Positions 38,486 through 47,182 of a stretch of DNA of 64,000 nucleotides are shown here, piece by piece. The notes beneath the pieces were generated by a model. It was given only the letters and a program-made list of their open reading frames with translations, did not search any database and had not been told where the DNA came from. The stretch covers positions 310,001 through 374,000 of the forward strand of contig JAQTLU010000001.1 in the NCBI GenBank assembly GCA_028714735.1, in the 5' to 3' direction. This stretch comes from Gallionellaceae bacterium. GTDB taxonomy: Bacteria; Pseudomonadota; Gammaproteobacteria; Burkholderiales; Thiobacillaceae. Position numbers and translations under genes: made by a program. The first letter of the stretch is position 1, and each line of letters opens with the position of its first letter.

Positions 38486-38929
38486 TTAAGCCAAGGCCGA
38501 TTTGATCCGGGCCGACACCGTACCCATGTCGGCGCGACCGGCCAGCCTGGGTTTCAGCCAGGCCATGACCTTGCCCATGTCCTTGGCCGAAGCGGCGCCG
38601 GTCTCGGCCAGCGCGGACTGGATCAGGGCGGCGACCTCTTCTTCGGAGAAGGGCTGAGGCATGAAAGCGGTGAGCACCTCGATCTCGGCCTGCTCCTTGT
38701 CCGCCAGGTCCGGGCGGACGGCAGCGAGGTACTGGGTGACCGAGTCCTTGCGCTGCTTGATGAGCTTTTCGACCACCGTCACGAACCCGGCGTCGTCCAG
38801 CTCGATACGCTCGTCGATCTCTTTCTGCCTGACCGCGGCCAGGAGCAGCCGCAGGGCGGACAGGCGCGCCGTTTCCTTGGCGCGCAAGGCCCCCTTCATG
38901 TCCTCGCTGAGTTTCTTCTTGAGGGACAT
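38486..38929 (-). CDS. yqeY: GatB/YqeY domain protein
   Basis: The 147-residue product is the stand-alone YqeY family: it starts MSLKKKLSEDMKGALRAKE and includes SALRLLLAAVRQKEID, QRKDSVTQYLAA, EIEVLTAFMPQPFSEEEV and a C-terminal GKVMAWLKPRLAGRADM segment. The domain also occurs in GatB tRNA amidotransferase, where it contacts tRNA; the role of the free form is unclear. It sits between rpsU and dnaG, a common betaproteobacterial arrangement. Confidence 0.92.
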   Translation of the reverse strand: MSLKKKLSEDMKGALRAKETARLSALRLLLAAVRQKEIDERIELDDAGFVTVVEKLIKQRKDSVTQYLAAVRPDLADKEQAEIEVLTAFMPQPFSEEEVAALIQSALAETGAASAKDMGKVMAWLKPRLAGRADMGTVSARIKSALA

Positions 38930-38951
38930 GAGCGGATCGACAGCGATGGGA

Positions 38952-39164
38952 TCAGTAAAGCTTGGGAGGCAGCTGCTGGCTGCGCAGGCGCTTGTACTGG
39001 CGCTTCACGGCAGCGGCCAGCTTGCGCTTGCGTTCCTGGGTCGGCTTCTCGTAGAACTCGCGGGCGCGCAGTTCGGTCAGCAGACCGGTTTTTTCGATGG
39101 AACGCTTGAAACGGCGCATGGCCACTTCGAAGGGCTCGTTTTCCTTGAGGCGAATGCTCGGCAT
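38952..39164 (-). CDS. rpsU: 30S ribosomal protein S21
   Basis: A 70-residue basic protein, [19 protein letters not shown]..., with the conserved [11 protein letters not shown] and [15 protein letters not shown] motifs of bS21, a small-subunit protein that supports translation initiation. First gene of the macromolecular synthesis operon; a clear sigma-70 promoter lies 35-62 bases upstream of its ATG. Family and length are ordinary. Confidence 0.97.
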   Translation of the reverse strand: MPSIRLKENEPFEVAMRRFKRSIEKTGLLTELRAREFYEKPTQERKRKLAAAVKRQYKRLRSQQLPPKLY

Positions 39165-39198
39165 GGATTATTTCCAGGCTAAAAAAATGAAGTGCCGG

Positions 39199-39226
39199 AT
39201 TATATCAGGGGTGGCACCCATGACAA
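39199..39226 (-). promoter_or_regulatory. Sigma-70 promoter of the rpsU-dnaG-rpoD operon
   Basis: On the minus strand TTGTCA (39221-39226, 5 of 6 to consensus) is followed after 16 bases by TATAAT (39199-39204, perfect). Transcription would begin near 39192, leaving a leader of about 28 bases before rpsU. The region is shared with the divergent tsaD gene. Confidence 0.78.
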
Positions 39227-39266
39227 GTTAAAATGTCGTCCCCCTTTAATCGACCGACACATCACC

Positions 39267-40280
39267 ATGCGCGTCCTGGGCATCGAATCCTCCTGCGACG
39301 AAACCGGCATTGCCGTCTACGACAGCGAACGCGGCCTGCTTGCCCACGCCCTGCACTCCCAGATCGCCATGCACGCCGAATACGGCGGCGTGGTGCCGGA
39401 GCTGGCGTCGCGCGACCATATCCGGCGCGCCCTGCCGCTGACCCGCCGGGTATTGGAACAGTCGGGCTGCACCTTGCAGGACATCGACGGCATCGCCTAC
39501 ACCCAGGGACCGGGACTGGCCGGCGCGCTGCTGGTCGGCGCCAGCGTCGCCAACGGCCTGGGCATGGCGCTCAGGCTGCCCGTGGTCGGCGTGCATCACC
39601 TTGAAGGCCACCTGCTGTCGCCGCTCCTGGCCGACCCGAAGCCCGGGTTCCCGTTCATCGCCCTGCTGGTCTCGGGCGGCCATACCCAGTTGATGCGGGT
39701 CGACGGCGTCGGCCGCTATCAGCTCCTGGGCGAGACCCTGGACGACGCCGCTGGCGAGGCCTTCGACAAGACCGCGCAACTGCTTGGCCTCGGCTACCCG
39801 GGCGGGCCGGCGATCTCGAAGCTGGCCGAAGCGGGCGATGCCTACCGCTATAAATTGCCCCGGCCGATACTCAACTCGGGTGACCTCGACTTCAGCTTCG
39901 CCGGCCTGAAGACCGCCGTGCTGACCCTGGTCAAGCGTGAAGGCGTGGCACATGCCGCCGACATCGCCGCCGCGTTCCAACTGGCCGCGGTGGAGGTGTT
40001 GGCGGCCAAGTCGGCGGCGGCGCTGCGGCAAAGCGGTTTGATGCGTCTGGTGGTGGCCGGCGGCGTGGGCGCCAACCGGCAATTGCGGGATCGACTGAAT
40101 GCGGAGGCCAAGCGCCACCGCTTCGAGGTCTTCTACCCGCCGCTGGAACTCTGCACCGACAACGGTGCCATGATCGCCTACGCCGGCGCGCTGCGCATGG
40201 CCGACGCCCAGCCCGGCGACGGCCGCTTTTCGATCCGGCCTCGTTGGGAACTGGCCGAACTCGGGGCGCCGACGGACTGA
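39267..40280 (+). CDS. tsaD: tRNA N6-threonylcarbamoyladenosine transferase TsaD
   Basis: Transfers the threonylcarbamoyl group to A37 of ANN-decoding tRNAs with TsaB and TsaE. From [19 protein letters not shown] it is 337 residues: the ASKHA fold with metal ligands H111 and H115 ([10 protein letters not shown]), [10 protein letters not shown], the [19 protein letters not shown] loop and [11 protein letters not shown] near the C-terminus. I use the ATG at the family N-terminus and reject an upstream frame start 25 codons earlier. Divergent from rpsU, a very common pairing. Confidence 0.97.
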   Translation: MRVLGIESSCDETGIAVYDSERGLLAHALHSQIAMHAEYGGVVPELASRDHIRRALPLTRRVLEQSGCTLQDIDGIAYTQGPGLAGALLVGASVANGLGMALRLPVVGVHHLEGHLLSPLLADPKPGFPFIALLVSGGHTQLMRVDGVGRYQLLGETLDDAAGEAFDKTAQLLGLGYPGGPAISKLAEAGDAYRYKLPRPILNSGDLDFSFAGLKTAVLTLVKREGVAHAADIAAAFQLAAVEVLAAKSAAALRQSGLMRLVVAGGVGANRQLRDRLNAEAKRHRFEVFYPPLELCTDNGAMIAYAGALRMADAQPGDGRFSIRPRWELAELGAPTD

Positions 40281-40292
40281 AGCGTCCAGGCG

Positions 40293-40913
40293 TTACATGC
40301 CGCCGCAGCGACCCATCGGCGCCGCCAGGATGGCGTCCACCCGTTCCTGCGGCAACACCTGCGCCTCGTAGGCCACGCCGGCTGTTTCCAGGTTGCGGAC
40401 GAAGGCGCGCAAGTGGTTGCCCGAGCCGCATTGCAGACGGGTATAGATGGTTTGCAGGTCGGCGTGGCTGGTCGAGGCGAGGGCGGCATCCAGATCCTCG
40501 ATGTCCACCTCTTCCACCAGGGCCCCGGTCCTGAAGGCCGCGACCAGCGAGCCGCGCCCCTGATTCAGCAGGGCGTCGTACAAGGCTTGCAACTCCCCAT
40601 TGCTGAACATGCCGGCACCGGACAGGGCCGGGTCGGCCAGGTTATAGCGAGCCAGGGCATCGCCCAGGGTCGAGAAGTGCGTCTCCTCGCTTGCGGAGAT
40701 GTTGGCGAAGACCATCCTGTTCCAGTAATCATTGAGGCTGACATAGAGGTCGCGGGCGAGCTTTTCCTCTTCCCGCATGAACGCCAGATCGGCGGCCTCC
40801 TGCGCACTCAGCGCAGAGGCACTGGTTTGCCTGGCCTGCGCGCGCGGGCCTTGCGCGAAACAGGGTTGGCTCAGGGCGAGGGTCAATACGGCAACACAGA
40901 CAAATGCTTTCAT
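40293..40913 (-). CDS. DUF2202 ferritin-like exported protein
   Basis: The 206-residue protein starts with a signal peptide (MKAFVCVAVLTLALSQPCFA) and continues with a four-helix, ferritin-like pattern of acidic residues: REEEKLARDLY (E48-E50), SASEETHFSTL (E76-H79), VEEVDIEDLDAAL (E134-D140) and GNHLRAF (H167). These match the DUF2202 family, for which a di-metal site is expected but no function is established. An AAAGGAA ribosome site precedes the ATG. It is convergent with tsaD, with a 12-base gap. Confidence 0.82.
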   Translation of the reverse strand: MKAFVCVAVLTLALSQPCFAQGPRAQARQTSASALSAQEAADLAFMREEEKLARDLYVSLNDYWNRMVFANISASEETHFSTLGDALARYNLADPALSGAGMFSNGELQALYDALLNQGRGSLVAAFRTGALVEEVDIEDLDAALASTSHADLQTIYTRLQCGSGNHLRAFVRNLETAGVAYEAQVLPQERVDAILAAPMGRCGGM

Positions 40914-41005
40914 CGGTTTCCTTTCAAGGTTGGTCACACTCCTCCTTGAACGCGATGAAAGCACACGGACCCCCGCCAATCACTGCGACATGATGTCGCA
41001 GCGCC

Positions 41006-41785
41006 TCAGCGCAACCGGAAAAATGCCAGCAGGTGATTGAGCCAGGGCATGACCAGTTCGGGCATGAACAGCAGATAGGAAACGACGGCCATCGCCAGCA
41101 GCAGCAGGATGCTCCACAGCACGCTTTCCGGATGCAGCACGCCCCAGTAGCGCATGGCCAGGAACACCGCATCCTTGCGATGCTCGGTCAGCCGCAGCCA
41201 GCGCGTGGCGATGTTGGCGAACAGGTACACCACATAGCCCCCGGTCAGGGCGGCGAGCACCACGCGGAATATGGTGAGCGGATCGAGCGGCCCGCCAGCC
41301 TCCTGGCTGCGGAAAAACAACGACACCACGCCCACGCCCAGCGAGGCCACGAAGGCCAGGCCGATATTGACCACCATGCGCCGCCGCTCGCGGGCCAGGT
41401 CCTTCTGGCGCTCGACAAAAAAACCATCCACTTCCACCTTGAAGTATTCGGTCTTTTCCTCGACCAGATCGGAAATCTCCCGCTTCATCACCTGGATGCG
41501 GTCGTCGAGCACGGCGGACAGCCGATCGGCGGCATAGTCCACCAGTTCCTTGACATCGTCCTTGGTGAACTGGCGCTGGTTGTGCAGTTCGACGGAGATC
41601 TTGTCCAGCTTGGCATCGATCTCCTTGCTGGCGCCGGCGACAACCTCCTTCAGTTCCTGTCCGGCCGCATGCACGCCCTCCTGGACCACCGAGGACAGAC
41701 GCTCGCCGGCGCGGTCGATGGCCGACTCCGAGGCGGACGTCAGGCTATCCCTGGCGTAGTCGATGTCCTTCTGGAACCAGGCCAT
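41006..41785 (-). CDS. Unknown helical membrane protein
   Basis: Not recognised. The first 135 of 259 residues form long amphipathic, charged helices (apolipoprotein-like or coiled-coil), rich in Asp, Glu, Lys and Val, including SESAIDRAGERLSSVVQEGV and REISDLVEEKTEYFKVE. Three hydrophobic helices follow at about 138-160, 173-194 and 219-241, with short loops. No catalytic motif or signal peptide is seen. It starts 34 bases after the end of plsY and may share its transcript. A membrane scaffold or stress role would fit, but nothing shows it. Confidence 0.75.
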   Translation of the reverse strand: MAWFQKDIDYARDSLTSASESAIDRAGERLSSVVQEGVHAAGQELKEVVAGASKEIDAKLDKISVELHNQRQFTKDDVKELVDYAADRLSAVLDDRIQVMKREISDLVEEKTEYFKVEVDGFFVERQKDLARERRRMVVNIGLAFVASLGVGVVSLFFRSQEAGGPLDPLTIFRVVLAALTGGYVVYLFANIATRWLRLTEHRKDAVFLAMRYWGVLHPESVLWSILLLLAMAVVSYLLFMPELVMPWLNHLLAFFRLR

Positions 41786-41819
41786 TATGGTGCCTCCACA
41801 AATTGCGCCCGCGCCAGAC

Positions 41820-42437
41820 TCATCCGGAGGTTCCCTTCCTCGGCTTGAAGGCGGCCTCCTCGCCCGACAACAGGCGCGCGATATTGGTCTTGTGACGCCA
41901 GAAGATCAGGACCGCCAGTCCGGCCATGGCGAAGGTCCCGACCGGATTGCCCTCGATCAGCCAGGCGTAGACCGGCGCCACCCCGGCCGCAAGCAGCGCG
42001 GACAGCGACGACACCCGGGTCAGCGCGAAGGCCAGCAGCCAGGTCGCCGCGCAGGCCAGGCCCAGCCACAGGTTCAGCGCCAGCAACAGGCCCAGCGCCG
42101 TGGCCACGCCCTTGCCGCCCTGGAAGCCGAAGAACACCGGCCAGATGTGCCCGAGCAGGACGGCCAGCCCGGCCAGCGCCGGCAGGTAATCGGGCAGGCC
42201 GTAGGCCGCCGTCGCCCACTTCGCCAGGAGGACCGCCGCCACGCCCTTCAAGGCATCGCCCAGCAGGGTCAGCCCGGCAACGGCCTTGCGGCCGCTGCGC
42301 AATACATTGGTGGCGCCCGGATTGCCGGAGCCATAGCCGCGCGGATCGGGCATCCCGAAGACCTTGGACAGGATCACGGCGAAAGACAGGGAACCGATCA
42401 GGTAAGCGATTAAAACAGTCAGGATGGATTCGATCAT
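41820..42437 (-). CDS. plsY: Glycerol-3-phosphate acyltransferase PlsY
   Basis: Membrane enzyme that acylates glycerol-3-phosphate from acyl phosphate, the first step of phospholipid synthesis. In 205 residues: the motifs YLIGSLSFAVILSK at the start, GSGNPGATNVLRSG (phosphate-binding), GHIWPVFFGFQGGKGVAT and the C-terminal RHKTNIARLLSGEE. About five helices. Divergent from folB with 36 bases between start codons. Confidence 0.96.
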   Translation of the reverse strand: MIESILTVLIAYLIGSLSFAVILSKVFGMPDPRGYGSGNPGATNVLRSGRKAVAGLTLLGDALKGVAAVLLAKWATAAYGLPDYLPALAGLAVLLGHIWPVFFGFQGGKGVATALGLLLALNLWLGLACAATWLLAFALTRVSSLSALLAAGVAPVYAWLIEGNPVGTFAMAGLAVLIFWRHKTNIARLLSGEEAAFKPRKGTSG

Positions 42438-42473
42438 GAGTAAAATACTGGGCCTTATATCTTGGTCCGTGCC

Positions 42474-42830
42474 ATGGACATACTGTTTCTCAGGGATTTC
42501 AGACTCGAAACCATTATCGGATTATATGAATGGGAGCGCAAAGCGCCGCAACCCATCCTGATCGACCTGGAAATCGGGCTTTACGACCACAAGGCCGGCC
42601 ACAGCGACGACATCCACGACACCATCGACTACGGCAAGGTGGCCGAGCGCATCCGGTCCTTCGCCGGCAGCCAGTCCTTCCACCTGGTCGAGACGCTGGG
42701 CGAGCAGATCGCCGACATCGTCCGCACCGAGTTCGGCGCCCCCTGGGTGCGGGTCACCCTGCGCAAGCTGGCCATCATGCGCGGGGTCAGGGAACTGGGC
42801 ATCATCATCGAGCGCGGCAGCCGGTTGTAG
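42474..42830 (+). CDS. folB: Dihydroneopterin aldolase FolB
   Basis: Folate pathway enzyme converting dihydroneopterin to 6-hydroxymethyl-dihydropterin and glycolaldehyde. From MDILFLRDFRLETIIGLYEWER the product is 118 residues, with the conserved DTIDYGKVAERI, FHLVETLGEQIAD and VRVTLRKLAIMRGVRELGI segments; the lysine of the last is the catalytic type. A TTG start four codons earlier is possible but less likely. Followed after 7 bases by the TauE-like gene. Confidence 0.94.
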   Translation: MDILFLRDFRLETIIGLYEWERKAPQPILIDLEIGLYDHKAGHSDDIHDTIDYGKVAERIRSFAGSQSFHLVETLGEQIADIVRTEFGAPWVRVTLRKLAIMRGVRELGIIIERGSRL

Positions 42831-42837
42831 CCAGGCC

Positions 42838-43575
42838 ATGCCGCCGGCCGATTACGCCTATATCGGCGCCGTCCTGCTCGGCGCCTATTTCATCCGCGGC
42901 ATCTCGGGCTTCGGCTCCGGCCTGGTGGCGGTACCGCTGCTGGCACTGAAACTGCCGCTCACCTTCGTCGTCCCGCTCATCCTGCTGACCGACTTCACCG
43001 CCTCGCTGGTCCTGGGCGGCCTCAACCTGAAGCAGGTCGACTGGCGGGAAATCCGCCGCCTGCTGCCACCCGGCCTGATCGGCGTGGCCACCGGGACCGT
43101 GCTGCTGGTCTCCCTGCCGAAGACGCCGATGCTGATCGGCCTGGGCACCATCGTGATCCTGTTCGCCTTGCGCAACCTGGTCTTCGCCGGCCGCGAACCG
43201 AAACCGATCCCGACCTGGTGGGCCTGGCCGGCCGGTCTCGCCGGGGGCACCGTGGGCGCGATGTTCGGCACCGGCGGGCCGCCCTATGTGATCTACCTGT
43301 CGCACCGGCTGGCCGACAAAGGCCTGCTCCGGGCCACCTTCTCCGGCCTGTTCTTCATGGAAGGACTGGCCCGGATCGCCAGCTTCACGATCTCCGGCCT
43401 GATGCTGGACCTCAATCTGGCCTGGGCCTACCTGGCCGCCATGCCGGTCGCCCTGGTCGCGCTCTGGCTCGGCAGCCATGCCCATTCCCGGCTCAGCAAC
43501 ACCCAGATGATGCGGGCGATCAGCCTGATCCTGCTCGGCAGCGGCTTGTCGCTTTACTTCAAGGCGCTGCACTGA
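42838..43575 (+). CDS. TauE/SafE family permease
   Basis: Membrane protein of 245 residues with about eight helices in two related halves. The family marks are RGISGFGSGLVAVPLL near the N-terminus and AGGTVGAMFGTGGPPYVIYL near 135-155. TauE/SafE proteins move anions such as sulfite, sulfoacetate or related organosulfur compounds outward; the substrate cannot be read. It starts 7 bases after folB with no metabolic link to folate. Confidence 0.88.
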   Translation: MPPADYAYIGAVLLGAYFIRGISGFGSGLVAVPLLALKLPLTFVVPLILLTDFTASLVLGGLNLKQVDWREIRRLLPPGLIGVATGTVLLVSLPKTPMLIGLGTIVILFALRNLVFAGREPKPIPTWWAWPAGLAGGTVGAMFGTGGPPYVIYLSHRLADKGLLRATFSGLFFMEGLARIASFTISGLMLDLNLAWAYLAAMPVALVALWLGSHAHSRLSNTQMMRAISLILLGSGLSLYFKALH

Positions 43576-43578
43576 AGC

Positions 43579-44454
43579 TCAGGCGGCCAGGGCGCCCACA
43601 CTGAGCAGCGCCTCTTCCAGTTCAGGCAATTCCCGGCCAGCCCGGCGGAACCAGGCTTCGGCTTGCGGCTGCCATACCGTTGCCCATTCGCGATCCTCGC
43701 TTCCGGTACGCTTCGCCAGCAGATGGCAGGCGAACTGGATCAGCACGATCAAGGCATGGACCGGCTCGGGCAGCGCCTCGAGCTGCGGGTCGTGATGGTG
43801 ACGGATGGTCAGCGCCACCTCCTGGGGAAGTTGCCAGTTGCGTGCCACCATCAGCCCGACCACGGCATGATTGGTCTTGTGCGCGGCATCGAGCGCAGCC
43901 AGGTCGGGCCAGCCGGAGGGCGCCGTAAAGGCCTGGGCATAGGCGTGATCGCGCCGGCACAGCACGGCGACGCCGCAATCGTGGAAGATGCCGGCCTGGA
44001 AGGCCATGTCCTCGCGCACCGCGCGCAAGCGCGCGGTCCTGACCGTGGCCACCACCAGGTCGGCCACGGCGGCCATGCGCTGCCAGAGCGAGTTCATCAC
44101 CAGCACCAGTTCGGGATCGTGCAGGGCGCCGCGCAGGCCCTCGCTGCGCACCACGGCCACGGTGGTGCGCAGGCCCAGCACGGTAATCGCCTTTTCCAGG
44201 CTATCGACCTTGACGCGCAGGCCCATCACCGGCGAGCCCACGACGCGAAACACGGCCCCGGCCATGGCGGGGTCGCGGCCGATCACGGCGGCATACTGGT
44301 GCGAACCGGCATCGTCGTCGCGCGCCAACCTCAGGACATCGAGCAATACCGTCGGCATGGGCGGAATCTTCGCGCCCGACGCCAGGATCGCGTCGATCAG
44401 CTTTTTATCTTCGGATTCGCTCACCCTCACTCCCACTTGCTCGGCCGGACCCAT
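43579..44454 (-). CDS. HDOD-domain signalling protein
   Basis: The 291-residue protein has an HDOD fold over about residues 25-225: IPPMPTVLLDVLRLA, the GRDPAMAGAVFRVVGSP segment, VDSLEKAITVLGLRTT, FHDCGVAVL and NHAVVGLMVARNWQLP. HDOD domains are degraded or modified HD-type folds used in signalling and post-transcriptional control; no GGDEF, EAL or receiver domain is attached. The start is uncertain between the ATG used and a GTG a few codons on. It ends 3 bases from the convergent TauE gene. Confidence 0.85.
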   Translation of the reverse strand: MGPAEQVGVRVSESEDKKLIDAILASGAKIPPMPTVLLDVLRLARDDDAGSHQYAAVIGRDPAMAGAVFRVVGSPVMGLRVKVDSLEKAITVLGLRTTVAVVRSEGLRGALHDPELVLVMNSLWQRMAAVADLVVATVRTARLRAVREDMAFQAGIFHDCGVAVLCRRDHAYAQAFTAPSGWPDLAALDAAHKTNHAVVGLMVARNWQLPQEVALTIRHHHDPQLEALPEPVHALIVLIQFACHLLAKRTGSEDREWATVWQPQAEAWFRRAGRELPELEEALLSVGALAA

Positions 44455-44460
44455 ACTAAC

Positions 44461-45337
<877 letters not shown>

Positions 45338-45363
<26 letters not shown>

Positions 45364-45829
45364 GGTGCAGTAACCACTGTTTCACCGCCATTGGAAAACC
45401 GTCGGTATGGTGCATGAAGCCGCCCGGGCCATGCGCCGCCAGCACCCGGTGACAGGGAATGACGATGGGGATGGGATTGTCGCCCACCGCCTGGCCGACC
45501 GCGCGCGGGCTGCTGTCCAGGTCACGCGCGATGTCGCCATAGGTGCGTATCTGTCCGGCCGGGATGGCCAGCAGAGTCTGCCAGACCCGCTGCCGGAACA
45601 GGGTGCCGGCGGGGGCCAGGGCCAGCTTCCAGTGATGATGGGGGTCGGCATAATAGGCCTCGAGTTCGTGCGCCACCCGATGCACCGCCGCCGAACCGCA
45701 CGGCCGCAACGGGGTATCCGGGGGCAGGAAATCGAGACCGGCCAGGGCCTCGCCGGTCAGGCGCACGCCCAGGGCGCCGAACGGCGCCGGCAGGACGGCA
45801 TCGTAGCCAGGCTCGGCCATGCCGTTCAT
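45338..45829 (-). CDS. ogt: Methylated-DNA--protein-cysteine methyltransferase
   Basis: Suicide repair enzyme that takes the methyl group from O6-methylguanine. The 163-residue protein has the small N-terminal domain and the C-terminal DNA-binding domain with the active-site motif IPCHRVLAAHG (C126), preceded by TYGDIARDL, the arginine-finger-type helix RAVGQAVGDNP. It starts on an ATGA that overlaps the rhodanese stop, so a long upstream extension of the frame is rejected. No Ada-type regulatory domain. Confidence 0.95.
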
Positions 45830-46416
45830 TCCTTCATGTAGGCTTTTTTCCGGTCCAGGTTGTAGGACCACGGCAGGCCGGCATTCTTCCAGCCGTTGAC
45901 CACACGCTGGCCCTTGCTGGGGCCGTCCCTGGCCACGTCGCCCTCGAAGCCGTCGACCACCGACCAGACGTTGCTGTAGCCGTAGCGGGCCAGCAGGTCC
46001 GCGCTCAGGGCGCTGCGGTCGCCGGAGCGGCAGATCAGGACGACGGGGTCGTTCTTCTCGATGCCCTTGTCCAGTGCCCACATCTCGAACTGGCCGAGGA
46101 AATCCGGGTTGGGGTAGCGCAGGTAGGTGTTCTTCTTCTCGTCCCACTTGGCGTAGTTCATGATGCCAAACGAGGTGGCGCCGTCGATGCCGTCGGGCAC
46201 GCCGACGAAGAGTTGCTCCTCGGCCGTGCGCACGTCGACGAACAGGACCTTGGGCGCATGCTGCTTGAGGAACTCGGGCACCTCCCTGGCCTCCAGATAC
46301 AGGCCCAGCTTGGTGCGCTTGATCTCCGGCAGGCTGGCCGGGTCGACCGCATTGGCCAGCGCGGGCAGCAGCAGGGCAAAAATCAGGAATGCCGTCTTCA
46401 ACCTGTTCATCGCCAT
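45826..46416 (-). CDS. Exported rhodanese-like sulfurtransferase
   Basis: Single-domain rhodanese with a signal peptide (MAMNRLKTAFLIFALLLPAL, cut near ANA-VDP). The active-site loop LICRSGDRS holds the persulfide-forming C129; FVDVRTAEEQLFVG is the other family mark. At 196 residues it has an insertion between the two motifs (NYAKWDEKKNTYLRYPN). A periplasmic place suggests handling of thiosulfate or other sulfur compounds, or of thiol exchange, but this is inference. AGGAGAGGG precedes the ATG. Coupled to ogt. Confidence 0.9.
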   Translation of the reverse strand: MAMNRLKTAFLIFALLLPALANAVDPASLPEIKRTKLGLYLEAREVPEFLKQHAPKVLFVDVRTAEEQLFVGVPDGIDGATSFGIMNYAKWDEKKNTYLRYPNPDFLGQFEMWALDKGIEKNDPVVLICRSGDRSALSADLLARYGYSNVWSVVDGFEGDVARDGPSKGQRVVNGWKNAGLPWSYNLDRKKAYMKE

Positions 46417-46452
46417 TTCCCTCTCCTCGGTATGCCAGTTAACACCGGTATC

Positions 46453-47073
46453 TTACTGACAAACCTGCTGCAGGTTGAAGGAGAGCAAGTTGGTCGCGTT
46501 GACGATGTTCATGCCACCGTTCACCACCTCATGCAGTATCTTGGTCGGGATCGGGGTGATGCCGATCAACTCGGTCGGACACTTGAAGGTGACGACCACC
46601 AGCGGCTTTTCGCCGGTCGGGTAAACCTTCTTGAAGGTGGGCAGGATCGACTGCCCCTCCTGCCAACTGGGCAGGAGCGACTTCAGGCTATAGGGCAGGC
46701 TGGGCGTGGACGCCGTCACGTTGTCGGCGGCCTGGCTGGCGTTTGCCGGGGGATATGCGGGCGCGCCCGGTTGCTGGTATGCCAGGTAGGGATTGCTCGA
46801 GGGCGCGAGATAGGGGTTGGCCGCGGGCGCAACCGAAGAATAACCGGGCTGGGCCGCCTCAACCGCCATGGCCACTGTCGGCATGGCCACCGCCGCGACG
46901 GCCGCGGTGGCCTGACGGCTGGTGACCCGGCTCTTGTGCTTGACTATGTGCTTGTGCTTGAGCGCCGATTTGGCCTTTTTATGCGGCGCAGTCGCGCTCC
47001 AGGCCGGACCGGTGCACAGCATCGAAATCGATGCGACAAGCGCAACGACCAGCTTCATGTTCATGAATTTCAT
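46453..47073 (-). CDS. Unknown exported Lys/Ala-rich protein
   Basis: Not recognised. The 206-residue protein has a signal peptide (KLVVALVASISMLCTG, cut near AWSA), then a very basic stretch of Lys/His pairs (HKKAKSALKHKHIVKHKSR), an Ala/Pro/Tyr-rich region with NPYLAP and NPYLAY repeats near 86-98, and a folded-looking C-terminal domain (PLVVVTFKCPTELIGITPIPTKILHEVVN, here cut short) with two cysteines. The mix of basic repeat and NPYLA repeat suggests envelope or nucleic-acid or cell-wall contact; function is unknown. Confidence 0.72.
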   Translation of the reverse strand: MKFMNMKLVVALVASISMLCTGPAWSATAPHKKAKSALKHKHIVKHKSRVTSRQATAAVAAVAMPTVAMAVEAAQPGYSSVAPAANPYLAPSSNPYLAYQQPGAPAYPPANASQAADNVTASTPSLPYSLKSLLPSWQEGQSILPTFKKVYPTGEKPLVVVTFKCPTELIGITPIPTKILHEVVNGGMNIVNATNLLSFNLQQVCQ

Positions 47074-47148
47074 ATCGGCGCTTTCTGAGAGGGGCAGAAC
47101 TGCCGCCCGGTTCGGGCAACGTAACCCCGAGCTGATGGTGCGTCAACC

Positions 47149-47175
47149 AAAACGGCTGCCCATGGCAGCCGTTTT
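47149..47175 (-). terminator. Intrinsic terminator after the Rieske oxygenase gene
   Basis: A 12-bp perfect inverted repeat (47149-47160 with 47164-47175) with a 3-base loop, A-rich on one side and T-rich on the other, lies 7 bases after the Rieske oxygenase stop on the minus strand. The AAAA/TTTT ends give it a T-run on either strand. Confidence 0.85.
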
Positions 47176-47182
47176 GACTTTT

